Assembly (NCBI GenBank): GCA_017643845.1
Contig: JAEPMR010000028.1
Coordinates: 1 to 34,475, forward strand
Reading direction: 5' to 3'
Length of the DNA: 34,475 nt
From: Marivivens sp.
GTDB lineage: Bacteria > Pseudomonadota > Alphaproteobacteria > Rhodobacterales > Rhodobacteraceae
Positions 25,061-34,092 of this stretch are shown one piece after another. The notes under the pieces were generated by a model. It worked only from the letters and a program-made list of their open reading frames with translations, did no database searches and was not told where the DNA came from. Within the stretch, counting starts at the first letter, position 1, and each line of letters begins with the position of its first letter. The translations under genes and the position numbers were made by a program.

Positions 25061-25720
25061 TTAGTGCAGGTCCGGCTCCTGATCATGCATGTCTTGGGGA
25101 TTTTTCCCCAATTGCGCAAGTTTCTCGCGCAACTTCTTTCGCCGCCGGTTCTGATAAGCTCGGATCACCGGAACAGCCAGATAGTAGGAAATCAACGCCG
25201 CAATAATTCCGGGAACAATCCCGCCCACCAAAAATGGCAAGAAGACATCTCGATAAAAGATTTCGAGACGATGCCAATCCATCCTTTCTGGGCCGAATAT
25301 TGCTAGGAAGTTATGCCATAGGTCGCGCCCCGCGCCCGCGAAAGTCTCAGCCAGGGTCAGCTCGATTGCGCCCTCCGGCATCCTCCGGCCAAGAATAAGA
25401 TGGCCGGTCTCGAGCGAAATCGCGGCAATCGGGACATAGGTGAGCGGATTGCCAAAAAAAGTCCCCAAAATCGCGGCGATGATGTTTCCACGCAGGATTT
25501 TTGCTATCAAAGCGGCCGTGACAAAATGCAAACCAAACAGCGGGGTAAAAGCCACGAAGACCCCTGCAAAAATCCCCCTCGATATCTTTTCAGGGGTATC
25601 GGGCAGACGGCGCAATCGGTGTTTTACATACTCGAAGGCACGCATCCAGCCGCCGCGAGGATACACCACTTCAGCGAGGATTTGCCAAACTGGGCGTCGA
25701 TCCCTTCGCTTGAAAACCAA
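25061..25720 (-). CDS. DUF2062 family membrane protein
   Basis: This is a 219-residue membrane protein of unknown function. The basic N-terminus ([10 protein letters not shown], then [20 protein letters not shown]) is followed by [28 protein letters not shown] and a C-terminal transmembrane segment near [18 protein letters not shown]. The FTPxFGLHF and GNP elements define DUF2062. I prefer a TTG start at 25720 because the family-typical [10 protein letters not shown] begins there and an AGAGGGG site lies six bases upstream, 13 bp beyond the rsh stop. The alternative is an ATG at 25762 overlapping rsh and adding 14 residues, without a clear ribosome site. It lies between rsh and pdxJ, as in related genomes. 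Confidence 0.85.
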   Translation of the reverse strand: MVFKRRDRRPVWQILAEVVYPRGGWMRAFEYVKHRLRRLPDTPEKISRGIFAGVFVAFTPLFGLHFVTAALIAKILRGNIIAAILGTFFGNPLTYVPIAAISLETGHLILGRRMPEGAIELTLAETFAGAGRDLWHNFLAIFGPERMDWHRLEIFYRDVFLPFLVGGIVPGIIAALISYYLAVPVIRAYQNRRRKKLREKLAQLGKNPQDMHDQEPDLH

Positions 25721-25733
25721 ACTACGCCCCTCT

Positions 25734-27884
25734 TCACCCGGCCTTTGCGGTTTCTCCGGCATGAACCGCACGCTGCGGATCACGGTGCCGGCCGATCGAA
25801 GACACGTTACTCTCCGCTTCCAACGCGGTCATGACACGATGAAGATGCTCTGCGTCCCGCAAATCGACATCGAGGAAGAGCCTGTAGAAATCCGGCTTCC
25901 TGTCTACGAAAGTAAGGTCAGAGATATTGGCCTTTTGCTCACCGATCAAAGTGCAGATCCGGCCCAACACACCTGCATCGTTGGAAATTGTCAGATCGAG
26001 CGTGACCGTATTCACGGACTTGTGCGTGCCCTCTTGCCAATGCAAATCAACCCATCGGTCGGGCTGGTCCTCGTAGTCGGCTAGGGCCGCACAGTCGATT
26101 GCATGGATGACGACGCCCTGACCGCGAAACGTGATCCCGACGATCCTCTCACCCGGCACCGGCTGGCAGCAGGGTGCGCGTCGATGCACCTGATCAGTTC
26201 CCAGCCCGATCACCGCACGGGCTTCTTCGATCTCTTCGCCCTGACGCTCGGCCAGGTCTGGATAGATCGCCAGAACCACCTCGCGCGCTGTCGTCTCGGC
26301 ACTGCCCAAACGCGCGAGAAGCTCGTCCTCACCGTCGTTGATCCCCAGCGTTTTCGCCGCCGTCCGCAGTGCTTTGACCGTGGCCTTCTTCCCGACGTTC
26401 TCGAAAGCGACCCGCGCCAGTTCACGACCCAGTTTTATGAACCGTTCCCGGTCCTCTTCCCGCAACGATCGACGGATGGCACTCTTGGCCCGCCCTGTCA
26501 CAGCAATATCAATCCACGTCGCTTGTGGCGTCTGGCCCTCAGCGGTGATGATATCGACAGACTGTCCGTTCTTGAGCCGCGTCCAGAGCGGGACGCGCAA
26601 ACCATCCACCTTCGCACCGACACAAGCCGCTCCGATCCGCGTGTGGATCGCATAGGCGAAATCTATCGGCGTCGCCCCACGCGGAAGCTTGATCACATCA
26701 CCCTTGGGCGTAAAGCAGAAAACCTGGTCCTGATACATCTCGAGTTTAACCGCCTCGAGAAATTCATCGTGATCATGGCTCTCATCGAGCCGCTCGGACA
26801 ATGCCGTAACCCAGCGCACAGGATCGACGGCGAACCGGTTTTCAACCCGCTCGCCGTTTTTATACGACCAATGCGCTGCGACACCGGTTTCAGCGACCTC
26901 ATGCATTTCGCGAGTACGGATCTGCACCTCAACGCGCTTTCCATCCCGACCGGACACGGTGGTATGAATCGATCTGTATCCGTTCGACTTTGGCTGGCTA
27001 ATGTAATCCTTGAACCTGCCCGGAACCGCACGCCAGCGTTGATGGATCGCCCCGAGAACACGATAGCAATCCCCCTCCGTCGCGGTAATGATCCTGAAGC
27101 CATAGATATCAGAGAGGCGGGAAAAACCCTGATCCTTTTCCTGCATCTTGCGCCAGATCGAATAAGGCTTCTTTGCTCGGCCAGTGACCTCGGCACGGAT
27201 ATCGCTTTTTTCAAGCTCGATCCGCATATCGGCAGTGATCTTCTCGACCACATCGCCGGCCTCTTTCTGCAAAGTGATAAATCGCCGAATGATCGAATTT
27301 CGCGCCTCGGGATTAAGGACTCGAAAGGCAAGGTCTTCCAATTCCTCGCGCATCCACTGCATACCCATCCGCCCTGCGAGTGGCGCATAGATATCCATAG
27401 TCTCCCGCGCCTTCTGCGCCTGCTTGTCGGGGCGCATTGCCTTGATCGTCCGCATGTTGTGCAAACGGTCAGCCAGCTTCACCAGCGTGACGCGCAGATC
27501 ACGGCTCATCGCCATGAAAAGTTTTCGGAAGTTTTCGGCCTGCTTCGTCTGGGTCGAGGATAACTGTAGATTGGTCAGCTTCGTGACGCCGTCGACAAGC
27601 TCCGCAATATCGCGGCCGAACCGCTTCTCAACCTCGGAAAATGACGCCTTGGTGTCCTCAATCGTGTCATGGAGCAGCGCGGTCACGATTGTCGCGTCAT
27701 CCATCTGTTGCTCCGCAAGTATCGCGGCGACAGCAACAGGATGCGTGTAATAGGGCTCCCCTGAATGGCGAAACTGCCCCTCGTGCATCGCTTCGCCAAA
27801 AGCAAATGCATCCCGGAGCAGCTTTTCATTCGTGCGGGGGTTATATGCGCGGACGAGCCCGATCAGATCATCGACAGTCGTCAT
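25734..27884 (-). CDS. Bifunctional (p)ppGpp synthetase/hydrolase (Rel/SpoT homologue)
   Basis: This makes and breaks the stringent-response alarmone (p)ppGpp. It is 716 residues long. The HD hydrolase domain is intact (YYTHPVA, His72-Asp73 in ALLHDTIEDT). The synthetase domain (about 235-350) has IYGFRIIT and the FKDYISQPKSNGYRSIHTTV region. A TGS domain follows at about 400-465 (FTPKGDVIKLPRGATPIDFAY), then a conserved HRRAPCCQPVPGE segment and a C-terminal ACT domain (about 640-716). Because both catalytic domains keep their motifs it is predicted bifunctional, the usual single Rsh of alphaproteobacteria. It is 25 bp after rpoZ, the conserved rpoZ-rsh pairing. The names relA, spoT and rsh are all in use, so no symbol is assigned. 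Confidence 0.96.
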   Translation of the reverse strand: MTTVDDLIGLVRAYNPRTNEKLLRDAFAFGEAMHEGQFRHSGEPYYTHPVAVAAILAEQQMDDATIVTALLHDTIEDTKASFSEVEKRFGRDIAELVDGVTKLTNLQLSSTQTKQAENFRKLFMAMSRDLRVTLVKLADRLHNMRTIKAMRPDKQAQKARETMDIYAPLAGRMGMQWMREELEDLAFRVLNPEARNSIIRRFITLQKEAGDVVEKITADMRIELEKSDIRAEVTGRAKKPYSIWRKMQEKDQGFSRLSDIYGFRIITATEGDCYRVLGAIHQRWRAVPGRFKDYISQPKSNGYRSIHTTVSGRDGKRVEVQIRTREMHEVAETGVAAHWSYKNGERVENRFAVDPVRWVTALSERLDESHDHDEFLEAVKLEMYQDQVFCFTPKGDVIKLPRGATPIDFAYAIHTRIGAACVGAKVDGLRVPLWTRLKNGQSVDIITAEGQTPQATWIDIAVTGRAKSAIRRSLREEDRERFIKLGRELARVAFENVGKKATVKALRTAAKTLGINDGEDELLARLGSAETTAREVVLAIYPDLAERQGEEIEEARAVIGLGTDQVHRRAPCCQPVPGERIVGITFRGQGVVIHAIDCAALADYEDQPDRWVDLHWQEGTHKSVNTVTLDLTISNDAGVLGRICTLIGEQKANISDLTFVDRKPDFYRLFLDVDLRDAEHLHRVMTALEAESNVSSIGRHRDPQRAVHAGETAKAG

Positions 27885-27909
27885 CTGCTCGCGCGTCTCC
27901 CGATCGCGA

Positions 27910-28263
27910 TTAGCGCTGGCCCTGAGCTTCCATCAGGGCACGCAGAAGCTTTTCCTCGTCCATTGAGTCATCTTCCGGCTTATCGGCTTCCTGTCCCATC
28001 AGAAGCGCCATCGCGTCTTCTTCCGGCTCGTCCACTTCGATCTGCGACTGGTAGCTCTCGATCATGCGCTCGCGCAGATCGTCCGCCTGTTGAGTTTCCT
28101 CAGCGATTTCACGCAGCGACACGACCGGATTCTTGTCGTTATCACGGTCGACCGTTACCGGCGAACCAGACGCAATTTCCCGTGCACGATGCGATGCGAG
28201 CATTACCAGCTCGAAACGGTTCGGGACTTTGTCGACACAATCTTCTACGGTCACGCGGGCCAT
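27910..28263 (-). CDS. rpoZ: RNA polymerase omega subunit
   Basis: Omega assists assembly of the beta' subunit and in Proteobacteria forms part of a ppGpp binding site on RNA polymerase. It is 117 residues long. The core [20 protein letters not shown], then LASHRAREI and a conserved [12 protein letters not shown], identify it. The remaining 50 residues are acidic and variable ([23 protein letters not shown]). It heads the rpoZ-rsh operon, which couples an RNA polymerase subunit with the alarmone enzyme. A GGAG site precedes the ATG. Confidence 0.96.
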   Translation of the reverse strand: MARVTVEDCVDKVPNRFELVMLASHRAREIASGSPVTVDRDNDKNPVVSLREIAEETQQADDLRERMIESYQSQIEVDEPEEDAMALLMGQEADKPEDDSMDEEKLLRALMEAQGQR

Positions 28264-28304
28264 CTGCGCACTCCAATCGTTGCAGGCGTTCCTAGGAAGC
28301 CCCG

Positions 28305-28333
28305 CTCTTACGCCCTCAAAGCACTATTGACAA
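28305..28333 (-). promoter_or_regulatory. Candidate promoter of the rpoZ-rsh operon
   Basis: On the minus strand TTGTCA (complement of 28328-28333, five of six to TTGACA) is followed after 17 nt by TAAGAG (complement of 28305-28310), a weak -10 box, and then by a GC-rich segment around the predicted start (AGCGGGGC). The GC-rich discriminator is a feature of stringently controlled promoters, but the -10 match is poor. The leader would be about 35 nt. Confidence 0.35.
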
Positions 28334-28343
28334 GGAGATTCGC

Positions 28344-28940
28344 TTATTTTTCTGCGGCTTCCCCCGGAATTGGTCGCACCTCGGCCCTGTCCTCGTCAGA
28401 GAGAGCCGCACACATTTCCATAACGGTTTTCCCGAGCACAGGATGCAACCAGCCACCCTCAATCTCCGCCCAGGGAACAAGCACAAAAGCCCGATCCTGA
28501 ATCCGCGGATGTGGAAGGATCAATTGGTCAGGAGCTTTCGAAACCTGCTGCGATAAGGGCAGATCTTTCCACTCCAGAAACGTCGACCTGTCAGGAAGCA
28601 CCAAGTCGCCATCCGCAAGAAGGTCCAGATCAAGCGTTCTTTGCCCCCACCGAACGAGTCTCTCTCGTCCAAATTCCGCCTCGATCTGGTGCAGCCTCTC
28701 CAATACATCCGCCACAGGCAGGTCGGTTTCAACGGCAACAACGGAATTGGCGAAGTCCGGCCCGGCCCCTCGCGGAAAACACGGCGTCTGGAAAATATTG
28801 CTACTTTTGTATATGTTGCCGATAGCCAAAGTGATTTGCAAAACTGCGCTTCGGAGTAGCTGCGCAGATTTTATTGGGGAATCCGTGGCGTTACTGCCTA
28901 GCGCGATATAAATAATTCGTCGGTTTTGTTCGTAAGACAT
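28344..28940 (-). CDS. folK: 2-amino-4-hydroxy-6-hydroxymethyldihydropteridine diphosphokinase (HPPK)
   Basis: HPPK transfers pyrophosphate to hydroxymethyl-dihydropterin in folate synthesis. It is 198 residues long from the chosen ATG (complement of 28938-28940). Motifs are IYIALGSNA near the N-terminus, SNIFQTPCFP, DFANSVVAVET, the HPPK signature RWGQRTLDLDLL and LPHPRIQDRAFVLVPWAEI. The length is somewhat above the E. coli enzyme, mainly from an insertion after the signature (LPDRSTFLEWKDLPL). No clear ribosome site precedes the start, so the exact start is less certain than the family. It lies upstream of rpoZ with an 80-bp gap and is divergent from the NYN gene. Confidence 0.93.
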   Translation of the reverse strand: MSYEQNRRIIYIALGSNATDSPIKSAQLLRSAVLQITLAIGNIYKSSNIFQTPCFPRGAGPDFANSVVAVETDLPVADVLERLHQIEAEFGRERLVRWGQRTLDLDLLADGDLVLPDRSTFLEWKDLPLSQQVSKAPDQLILPHPRIQDRAFVLVPWAEIEGGWLHPVLGKTVMEMCAALSDEDRAEVRPIPGEAAEK

Positions 28941-29029
28941 GAGACCATCGAGTTTTTGAAAAAGATGTTCTTTCCCGTTCCATCGCACTCACGGAACCGT
29001 CGGGCAAGAGCAAGTAGAAGGGTTAATTT

Positions 29030-29587
29030 ATGTTTTACAAAGACGAGCGCCTCGCGCTCTTCATTGACGGCTCCAATCTTTACGCTGCCGCGAAATCTCT
29101 GGGGTTCGATATCGACTACAAACTGCTACGGCAGGAATTCATGCGCCGCGGCAAAATGCTCCGCGCCTTCTACTATACCGCGCTCTTGGAAAATGACGAT
29201 TATTCGCCGATCCGCCCACTCGTCGATTGGCTGAACTACAACGGCTACAACATGGTCACCAAGCCGGCCAAGGAGTTCACCGATAGCCAAGGGCGCCGCC
29301 GCGTCAAAGGCAATATGGACATCGAACTCACAGTCGATGCTATGGAAACCGCCGAGCATGTGGATCACATTGTCCTGTTTTCCGGTGATGGCGATTACAG
29401 GCGATTGGTCGAGGCGCTCCAGCGCAAAGGTGTGCGTGTCTCCGTTGTCTCAACCATCCGCAGCCAGCCGCCGATGATTTCGGATGACCTCCGCCGTCAG
29501 GCCGACAACTTCATTGAGCTTGAAGAGCTACGCGATGTCGTCGGCCGCCCATCCCGCGAGCCGCGTGACGACGACGAACAGTCCTGA
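29030..29587 (+). CDS. NYN-domain (LabA/DUF88-like) protein
   Basis: This is a 185-residue protein made of one NYN domain, a PIN-like fold expected to be an RNase. Acidic residues of the active site are visible: Asp13 in ALFIDGSNLYAAAK, Asp97 in KGNMDIELTVDA, and Asp120 and Asp122 in LFSGDGDYRRLV. Middle segments AFYYTALLEND and VKGNMD match the LabA/DUF88 group. The acidic tail (REPRDDDEQS) looks disordered. LabA proteins act in cyanobacterial clock output, but the role in other bacteria is unknown. The ATG has an AAGGG site about eight bases upstream. It is divergent from folK and converges on the hybrid kinase gene with four bases between stops. Confidence 0.9.
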   Translation: MFYKDERLALFIDGSNLYAAAKSLGFDIDYKLLRQEFMRRGKMLRAFYYTALLENDDYSPIRPLVDWLNYNGYNMVTKPAKEFTDSQGRRRVKGNMDIELTVDAMETAEHVDHIVLFSGDGDYRRLVEALQRKGVRVSVVSTIRSQPPMISDDLRRQADNFIELEELRDVVGRPSREPRDDDEQS

Positions 29588-29591
29588 GCCG

Positions 29592-31802
29592 CTAGCCCCG
29601 GCTGCCGCCAACACGCGTCGCACGGGGCAGGCCGCTCAGGCTTGAGATATGATCCTGCCAGCGTCTGAGCATTCGTCCCAGTTCGTTCATACGGACGGGT
29701 TTGGCTAGGAAATCGTCCATTCCCGCCTCAAGGCACTTCTCCGCCTCACCCGCCATGGCATTGGCAGTGATGGCAACAATAACGGTCCTCGCGTCACTCT
29801 CACCTGCACCTGCCGCCTCCGCTTTGCGGATTTCTTTGGTGAGTTCGAAACCGTCTAGGTTCGGCATGTGACAATCAGTTATGACAATTGGAAATTTCTC
29901 TTTCTGCCAGACGTCCAGCGCTGCTACTCCGTCATCCACAATGACCGGATCATATCCCAGCTTCTCCAACTGCAGTTTGAGGACTGACTGATTTACCAGA
30001 TTGTCCTCGGCCACCAGAATCCGGTTCCGCTTTCTCGCCTCATCATCCAATGGCTTTCCAAGAATCGCCGGATCATCTGCCACGTCGAAAATCGAGAGGT
30101 CGGGCATCTGCCGTCCAGACAGCACACTCAGTCCTTCGATCAGTTCAGACGGGAGAAGCGGGCTACACTCCACGACATAATTCGTCGGACTGACCAGCCC
30201 ATATTTGCGGCGACGTTGATTGCTGATGGTCAGGTAGCGTTGCCGGGGGAAGGAATGATGAAAACGCGCAACCACATGTTCATCATATTGAAATTCCGCG
30301 TCAAGCGCCCCGATCAAGACCAACGTGTCGGGTTTCGCCATATTCACCAACCGGCTCAATTCCGATTCCGACTCCGCCCAAGCGACCCGCGCACCACGAG
30401 CCTCGATTATCCGCCTCCACGCCTCTCGCATCGGGTGCCCTGTCGCCAGCCCAATAACATTGATGCCGGAAAGATCGTCACCCTTTAGATTTCCATGACC
30501 CTCCACAATTGGCAGAGCCACGTCTATCTGCGCACCCTCACCGAGCTTGCCGCGGGCAGAAACCGTACCGCCCATTTTCTCAACCAACTGCTTTACAATC
30601 GTCAGGCCAAGCCCTGTCCCTTCGCGCAATTGGGCTGGACTTCCTCCTCCCTGCTCAAAGGGTGAAAACAGCGTGGCGAGAGTGGCCTCATCCATCCCGA
30701 TCCCGTTGTCCACAACGCTGATCCCCAATGTCCCACTATCCAACCTACGGACGGCGAGCTGCACCAGCGCCGGTTCTGAGGCATCCAACTCGCGCGCTGA
30801 GAATTTGACCGCGTTACTCAGGAGGTTCAAAACAATCTGTCGCAGCCGTCCGGGATCGCAGAACATAACGTCGGGAATATCCGGCGAGATATCCAGCTGG
30901 ACGGATACGTTCTTGTGATCAGCGACAATCTTGATCGCTTCCACCGCGCTTTCGAATAGCGAGAGGAGTTTCGTCGGCACAGGGGTCAGCGAAAGCTTCC
31001 CTGCCTCTATTTTGCTAATATCCAATACATCATCAATAATCCGAAGGAGTGAAAATGCGCTTTCACGAGCGGTGCGGAGCATTCTCCGCTGCTCAGGCAC
31101 CAACTCACCCGTTTCAAGAATTTCAAGCATGCCCACCACGCCATTCATCGGCGTCCGAATCTCATGGCTCATCGCCGCAAGAAAGTCCGATTTCGCACGC
31201 GTTGCGCTCTGGAGATCCCGATTACTAGACAACAGCACATCGCTGAAATTTTTGTTCAGCTGCGCGAAATAAAAGATCTCAACTGAAATGACTGCGAATG
31301 CCGTGAGCGATGCGGCAATCCCGATTTCAGTTCTGTAAGAGACCGCGTTCGGGTCGATCAGCCCAAGCGACTGAACATCAATCATCCAATAGGTTGCCCA
31401 AAGCCCTAATGCGATCGCCGTTGTCGCAATCAGGAAGAGCTTCTCTTTCTTCAGAGAGAAGAGAACGAAGGGCGCACCGGCCCCGACAAGGAACAGAATA
31501 TCGACCCTGCTGATTGGATCAGTAAACAAAGTACCGATAAAGATTCCAATCAAACATCCGGTAATCCATAACAGACGCCCTATGTCATCACGACCCAGGC
31601 GGATGCAGATGAACAAAAGAAAGGTGCCAATAAAGGTTGGTGTCGTTGCCACCAACATGGATTGGAGCCCCAGATACAAACTGAACGCAGTCCAGATCGC
31701 GACCATCGCAAAAATGATGTATCCAGTTATTCGGATTGAGCGAATACGCCGCTCTTTATTGAACAATTCAGCGGCTATTGGTGCCCGTTCTGTCGTTCCC
31801 AT
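29592..31802 (-). CDS. Hybrid sensor histidine kinase with degenerate and intact receiver domains
   Basis: This is a 736-residue membrane protein. Residues 23-180 are a membrane-embedded sensor with about six hydrophobic helices and no sizeable periplasmic domain. HisKA has His213 in [15 protein letters not shown]; the ATPase has [19 protein letters not shown] and [11 protein letters not shown] receiver-like region (about 447-562) follows but lacks the acidic pair and a phospho-acceptor Asp at the expected place. The C-terminal receiver (594-715) is intact, with Asp643 in [15 protein letters not shown] at its start and AKPV at its end. No HPt domain or partner regulator is nearby. The ATG at 31802 has a GCGAGG site; 18 upstream in-frame residues are unlikely. 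The signal is unknown. Confidence 0.9.
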   Translation of the reverse strand: MGTTERAPIAAELFNKERRIRSIRITGYIIFAMVAIWTAFSLYLGLQSMLVATTPTFIGTFLLFICIRLGRDDIGRLLWITGCLIGIFIGTLFTDPISRVDILFLVGAGAPFVLFSLKKEKLFLIATTAIALGLWATYWMIDVQSLGLIDPNAVSYRTEIGIAASLTAFAVISVEIFYFAQLNKNFSDVLLSSNRDLQSATRAKSDFLAAMSHEIRTPMNGVVGMLEILETGELVPEQRRMLRTARESAFSLLRIIDDVLDISKIEAGKLSLTPVPTKLLSLFESAVEAIKIVADHKNVSVQLDISPDIPDVMFCDPGRLRQIVLNLLSNAVKFSARELDASEPALVQLAVRRLDSGTLGISVVDNGIGMDEATLATLFSPFEQGGGSPAQLREGTGLGLTIVKQLVEKMGGTVSARGKLGEGAQIDVALPIVEGHGNLKGDDLSGINVIGLATGHPMREAWRRIIEARGARVAWAESESELSRLVNMAKPDTLVLIGALDAEFQYDEHVVARFHHSFPRQRYLTISNQRRRKYGLVSPTNYVVECSPLLPSELIEGLSVLSGRQMPDLSIFDVADDPAILGKPLDDEARKRNRILVAEDNLVNQSVLKLQLEKLGYDPVIVDDGVAALDVWQKEKFPIVITDCHMPNLDGFELTKEIRKAEAAGAGESDARTVIVAITANAMAGEAEKCLEAGMDDFLAKPVRMNELGRMLRRWQDHISSLSGLPRATRVGGSRG

Positions 31803-32078
31803 CAGCAACCTCGCACTCTTACAACCTAATTTTTCTATACGAAAGCATTGACCCACAAGGAAAATCCGCCAAAAGGATACTCTTTACAATTATACGGCGA
31901 ACGTCTCCCCCGGATTAGTCAACCCCCGCATTTAATTCAGCCTTTGGCTAACAACTGTGTCGCGATCTCGCGAGGTGGTGAGCGCCCGAATCACAATTCT
32001 CGCTGGAAAATCATGCCGGAGTCGCGCATACGGTGTTTCCGATCCCAAAGGCTCTTCCAAATGCTGGAAAGGATAGAG
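31803..32078. other. 276-bp divergent intergenic region between the hybrid kinase and ispH
   Basis: This gap must hold the promoters of both neighbours, but none is convincing. A perfect TATAAT lies on the minus strand (complement of 31889-31894) without a -35 box at proper distance: the nearest TTGACT (complement of 31917-31922) is 22 bp away. I see no small gene, hairpin terminator or repeat of note in the gap. Confidence 0.5.
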
Positions 32079-33026
32079 ATGACCGCGCCCCTGACACTTT
32101 ACCTGGCCGCTCCTCGTGGTTTCTGCGCAGGCGTTGATCGCGCCATCAAAATCGTCGAAATGGCGATCGAGAAATGGGGTGCGCCGGTCTATGTCCGCCA
32201 TGAGATCGTCCACAACCGTTACGTTGTAGATGGCCTCCGCGACAAAGGTGCCGTTTTCGTCGAAGAGCTCGACGAATGTCCACCGGACCGGCCGGTGATT
32301 TTCTCCGCCCACGGCGTTCCGAAATCAGTTCCGGCCGAGGCGGAACGTCGGGAAATGCTCTTTGTTGATGCCACCTGCCCTCTCGTGAGCAAGGTTCACA
32401 TCGAGGCGGCCCGCCACCATGAAAACGGCCTTCAAATGATCATGATCGGCCACGCGGGCCATCCAGAAACAATCGGAACTATGGGTCAGCTCCCCGCTGG
32501 TGAGGTTCTATTGGTGGAAACAGTAGAGGACGTCGCCTCCGTCGTGGTTCGCGACCCCGAGAACCTCGCCTTCGTGACTCAAACGACGCTCTCGGTCGAT
32601 GACACGCGCGACATCGTCGCGGCGCTCCAGTCCCGTTTTCCCGCTATTGTCGGCCCCCATAAGGAAGACATATGTTACGCCACTACCAATAGGCAGGAAG
32701 CGGTCAAAGCCATCGCACCGGACTGCGATGCACTTTTGGTGGTAGGTGCCCCAAATTCATCAAATTCCCGCCGGTTGGTCGAGGTCGCCACCCGCGCGGG
32801 CTGCGCCTATTCACAGCTGGTCCAACGCGCCACAGACATCGACTGGCGGGCGCTGGAAGGGATCAAGTCCGTCGGCATCACGGCAGGCGCATCAGCACCC
32901 GAGTCACTGATCAACGAGGTTATTGAGGCGTTCAAGTCCCGGTATGACGTGACAGTTGAGGTCGTCGAGACCGCGAAAGAGAACGTCGAATTCAAAGTCC
33001 CTCGCGTGTTGAGGCAACCCGCATGA
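32079..33026 (+). CDS. ispH: 4-hydroxy-3-methylbut-2-enyl diphosphate reductase
   Basis: IspH is the last enzyme of the MEP isoprenoid pathway, reducing HMBPP to IPP and DMAPP with a [4Fe-4S] cluster. It is 315 residues long. The three cluster cysteines are Cys16 (in [12 protein letters not shown]), Cys100 (in [12 protein letters not shown]) and Cys198 (in [12 protein letters not shown]). The substrate-binding residues fall in [26 protein letters not shown] and [11 protein letters not shown]. The ATG at 32079 has an AAAGGA site and starts directly before the first strand; longer readings run into the intergenic region. Its stop overlaps the DUF3429 ATG (ATGA). Confidence 0.97.
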   Translation: MTAPLTLYLAAPRGFCAGVDRAIKIVEMAIEKWGAPVYVRHEIVHNRYVVDGLRDKGAVFVEELDECPPDRPVIFSAHGVPKSVPAEAERREMLFVDATCPLVSKVHIEAARHHENGLQMIMIGHAGHPETIGTMGQLPAGEVLLVETVEDVASVVVRDPENLAFVTQTTLSVDDTRDIVAALQSRFPAIVGPHKEDICYATTNRQEAVKAIAPDCDALLVVGAPNSSNSRRLVEVATRAGCAYSQLVQRATDIDWRALEGIKSVGITAGASAPESLINEVIEAFKSRYDVTVEVVETAKENVEFKVPRVLRQPA

Positions 33027-33472
33027 CCAAAATCCCGCGTTCCGCCCTTATACTCGGTCTCGCCGGTCTGATACCTTTCCTGTGGGGTGCGGCAACATTG
33101 CTTTCACCATCCTTGGCGCAATGGGGACAGTCCGCCCTCGGCGGTCGCTTTGTCGGCCCATACGTGCAGCTCTTTTACGGCACAATCATCCTCTCTTTCA
33201 TGTCGGGCGTTCTTTGGGGCTTCGCGGCCAAGGCAAACGGAGCGATAGCAACGACAGGCTACGCTCTTTCTGTCATCCCTGCACTTTGGGCGTTTTTCAT
33301 GACCGGCGGAGGGCCGGTGACTGCCGCGATGAACCTGATCGTCGGTTTCCTCGGCGTTCTCGCGATTGACTGGCTGTTCTGGCGTCAGGGGCTGACGCCA
33401 GACTGGTGGATGCGATTGCGCGTTCTCCTCACCGCCATTGTCTGCCTTGCGCTCGGAATTGGCGTGCTCTGA
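33023..33472 (+). CDS. DUF3429 family membrane protein
   Basis: This is a 149-residue protein with about five hydrophobic helices. It begins with [18 protein letters not shown] and contains [16 protein letters not shown], then a C-terminal [22 protein letters not shown] followed by a last helix. The FLSGVxWG and PxWxxRLR elements match DUF3429, a family of unknown function in Proteobacteria. It overlaps ispH by four bases upstream and shares one base with the glutathione-transferase gene downstream (TGATG), so the three are very likely one transcript. Confidence 0.82.
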   Translation: MTKIPRSALILGLAGLIPFLWGAATLLSPSLAQWGQSALGGRFVGPYVQLFYGTIILSFMSGVLWGFAAKANGAIATTGYALSVIPALWAFFMTGGGPVTAAMNLIVGFLGVLAIDWLFWRQGLTPDWWMRLRVLLTAIVCLALGIGVL

Positions 33473-34092
33473 TGGCGGGGCTAAGTCTATTTTCAATGCC
33501 AAGCTCCGGCAACAGCTACAAGGTTCGCCTTATGCTGTCGTTCCTCGGCCTGAATTACGAACATATCTCCTGCGAAAATGGCAGCGACGCCCTTGCCGAT
33601 GCCAAGGCGAGTGGCAATGCCCCCATGGGAAAACTCCCGGCTCTCCACCTGCCGGATGGTCAAATTTTATCTGAATCGAATGCGATATTGTGTTACCTCG
33701 CACAAGGTACAAGCTGGCTCCCCGACGACGGGCTCGAACAGGCGCGAATGCTGTCATGGATGTTCTTTGAACAGAATCGCCACGAACCCATCATCGCAGT
33801 CCGTGCATCGCTTCGCACCTATCCGGAACGCGCTCACCTCGCGACGCCCGCACGCATGGCAGAGCTACTCGATAGCGGCTACGCAGTGCTCGCGTTGATG
33901 GAGGATCACCTTGCAGATAACACCTGGTTCGCCGGGCAGCAGGCGTCTGTCGCCGATATTGCGCTCTATGCCTATACCCACACAGCGGGCTCGCGCGGGG
34001 GCTATGACATGACCCGCTTCCCGAATATCAGCGCATGGGTCTCCCGGATCGCTGCCATGCCAAATTACGTCGGACTGGACGACATCCCATGA
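33472..34092 (+). CDS. Glutathione S-transferase family protein
   Basis: This is a 206-residue protein with a thioredoxin-like N-terminal domain (residues 3-78) and a helical C-terminal domain. The N-terminal domain begins LSLFSMPSSGNSYKVRLML, with the Ser at positions 11-12 or nearby as likely glutathione-activating residue. The cis-proline loop is GKLPALHLPDGQILSESNAIL. The C-terminal domain contains the N-capping box ASVADIALYAY. The substrate is unknown. Start and stop are both coupled to neighbours: TGATG with DUF3429, and ATGA with the methyltransferase. Confidence 0.9.
   Translation: MAGLSLFSMPSSGNSYKVRLMLSFLGLNYEHISCENGSDALADAKASGNAPMGKLPALHLPDGQILSESNAILCYLAQGTSWLPDDGLEQARMLSWMFFEQNRHEPIIAVRASLRTYPERAHLATPARMAELLDSGYAVLALMEDHLADNTWFAGQQASVADIALYAYTHTAGSRGGYDMTRFPNISAWVSRIAAMPNYVGLDDIP

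Noticed and set aside
26103-27563. Long plus-strand open frame of about 486 codons opposite the rsh gene
   Set aside because: It is fully antisense to a well-motivated bifunctional Rsh with intact HD, synthetase, TGS and ACT domains, has no recognisable domain, and reflects codon bias of the real gene on the other strand.
29587-29603. AGCCG/CGGCT hairpin between NYN and hybrid kinase genes as a bidirectional terminator
   Set aside because: The stem is 5 bp with a 7-base loop and has no T-tract on either strand.
31889-31922. TATAAT plus TTGACT on the minus strand as the hybrid-kinase promoter
   Set aside because: The spacing is 22 bp, outside the workable range, and no other -35 box fits the perfect TATAAT.
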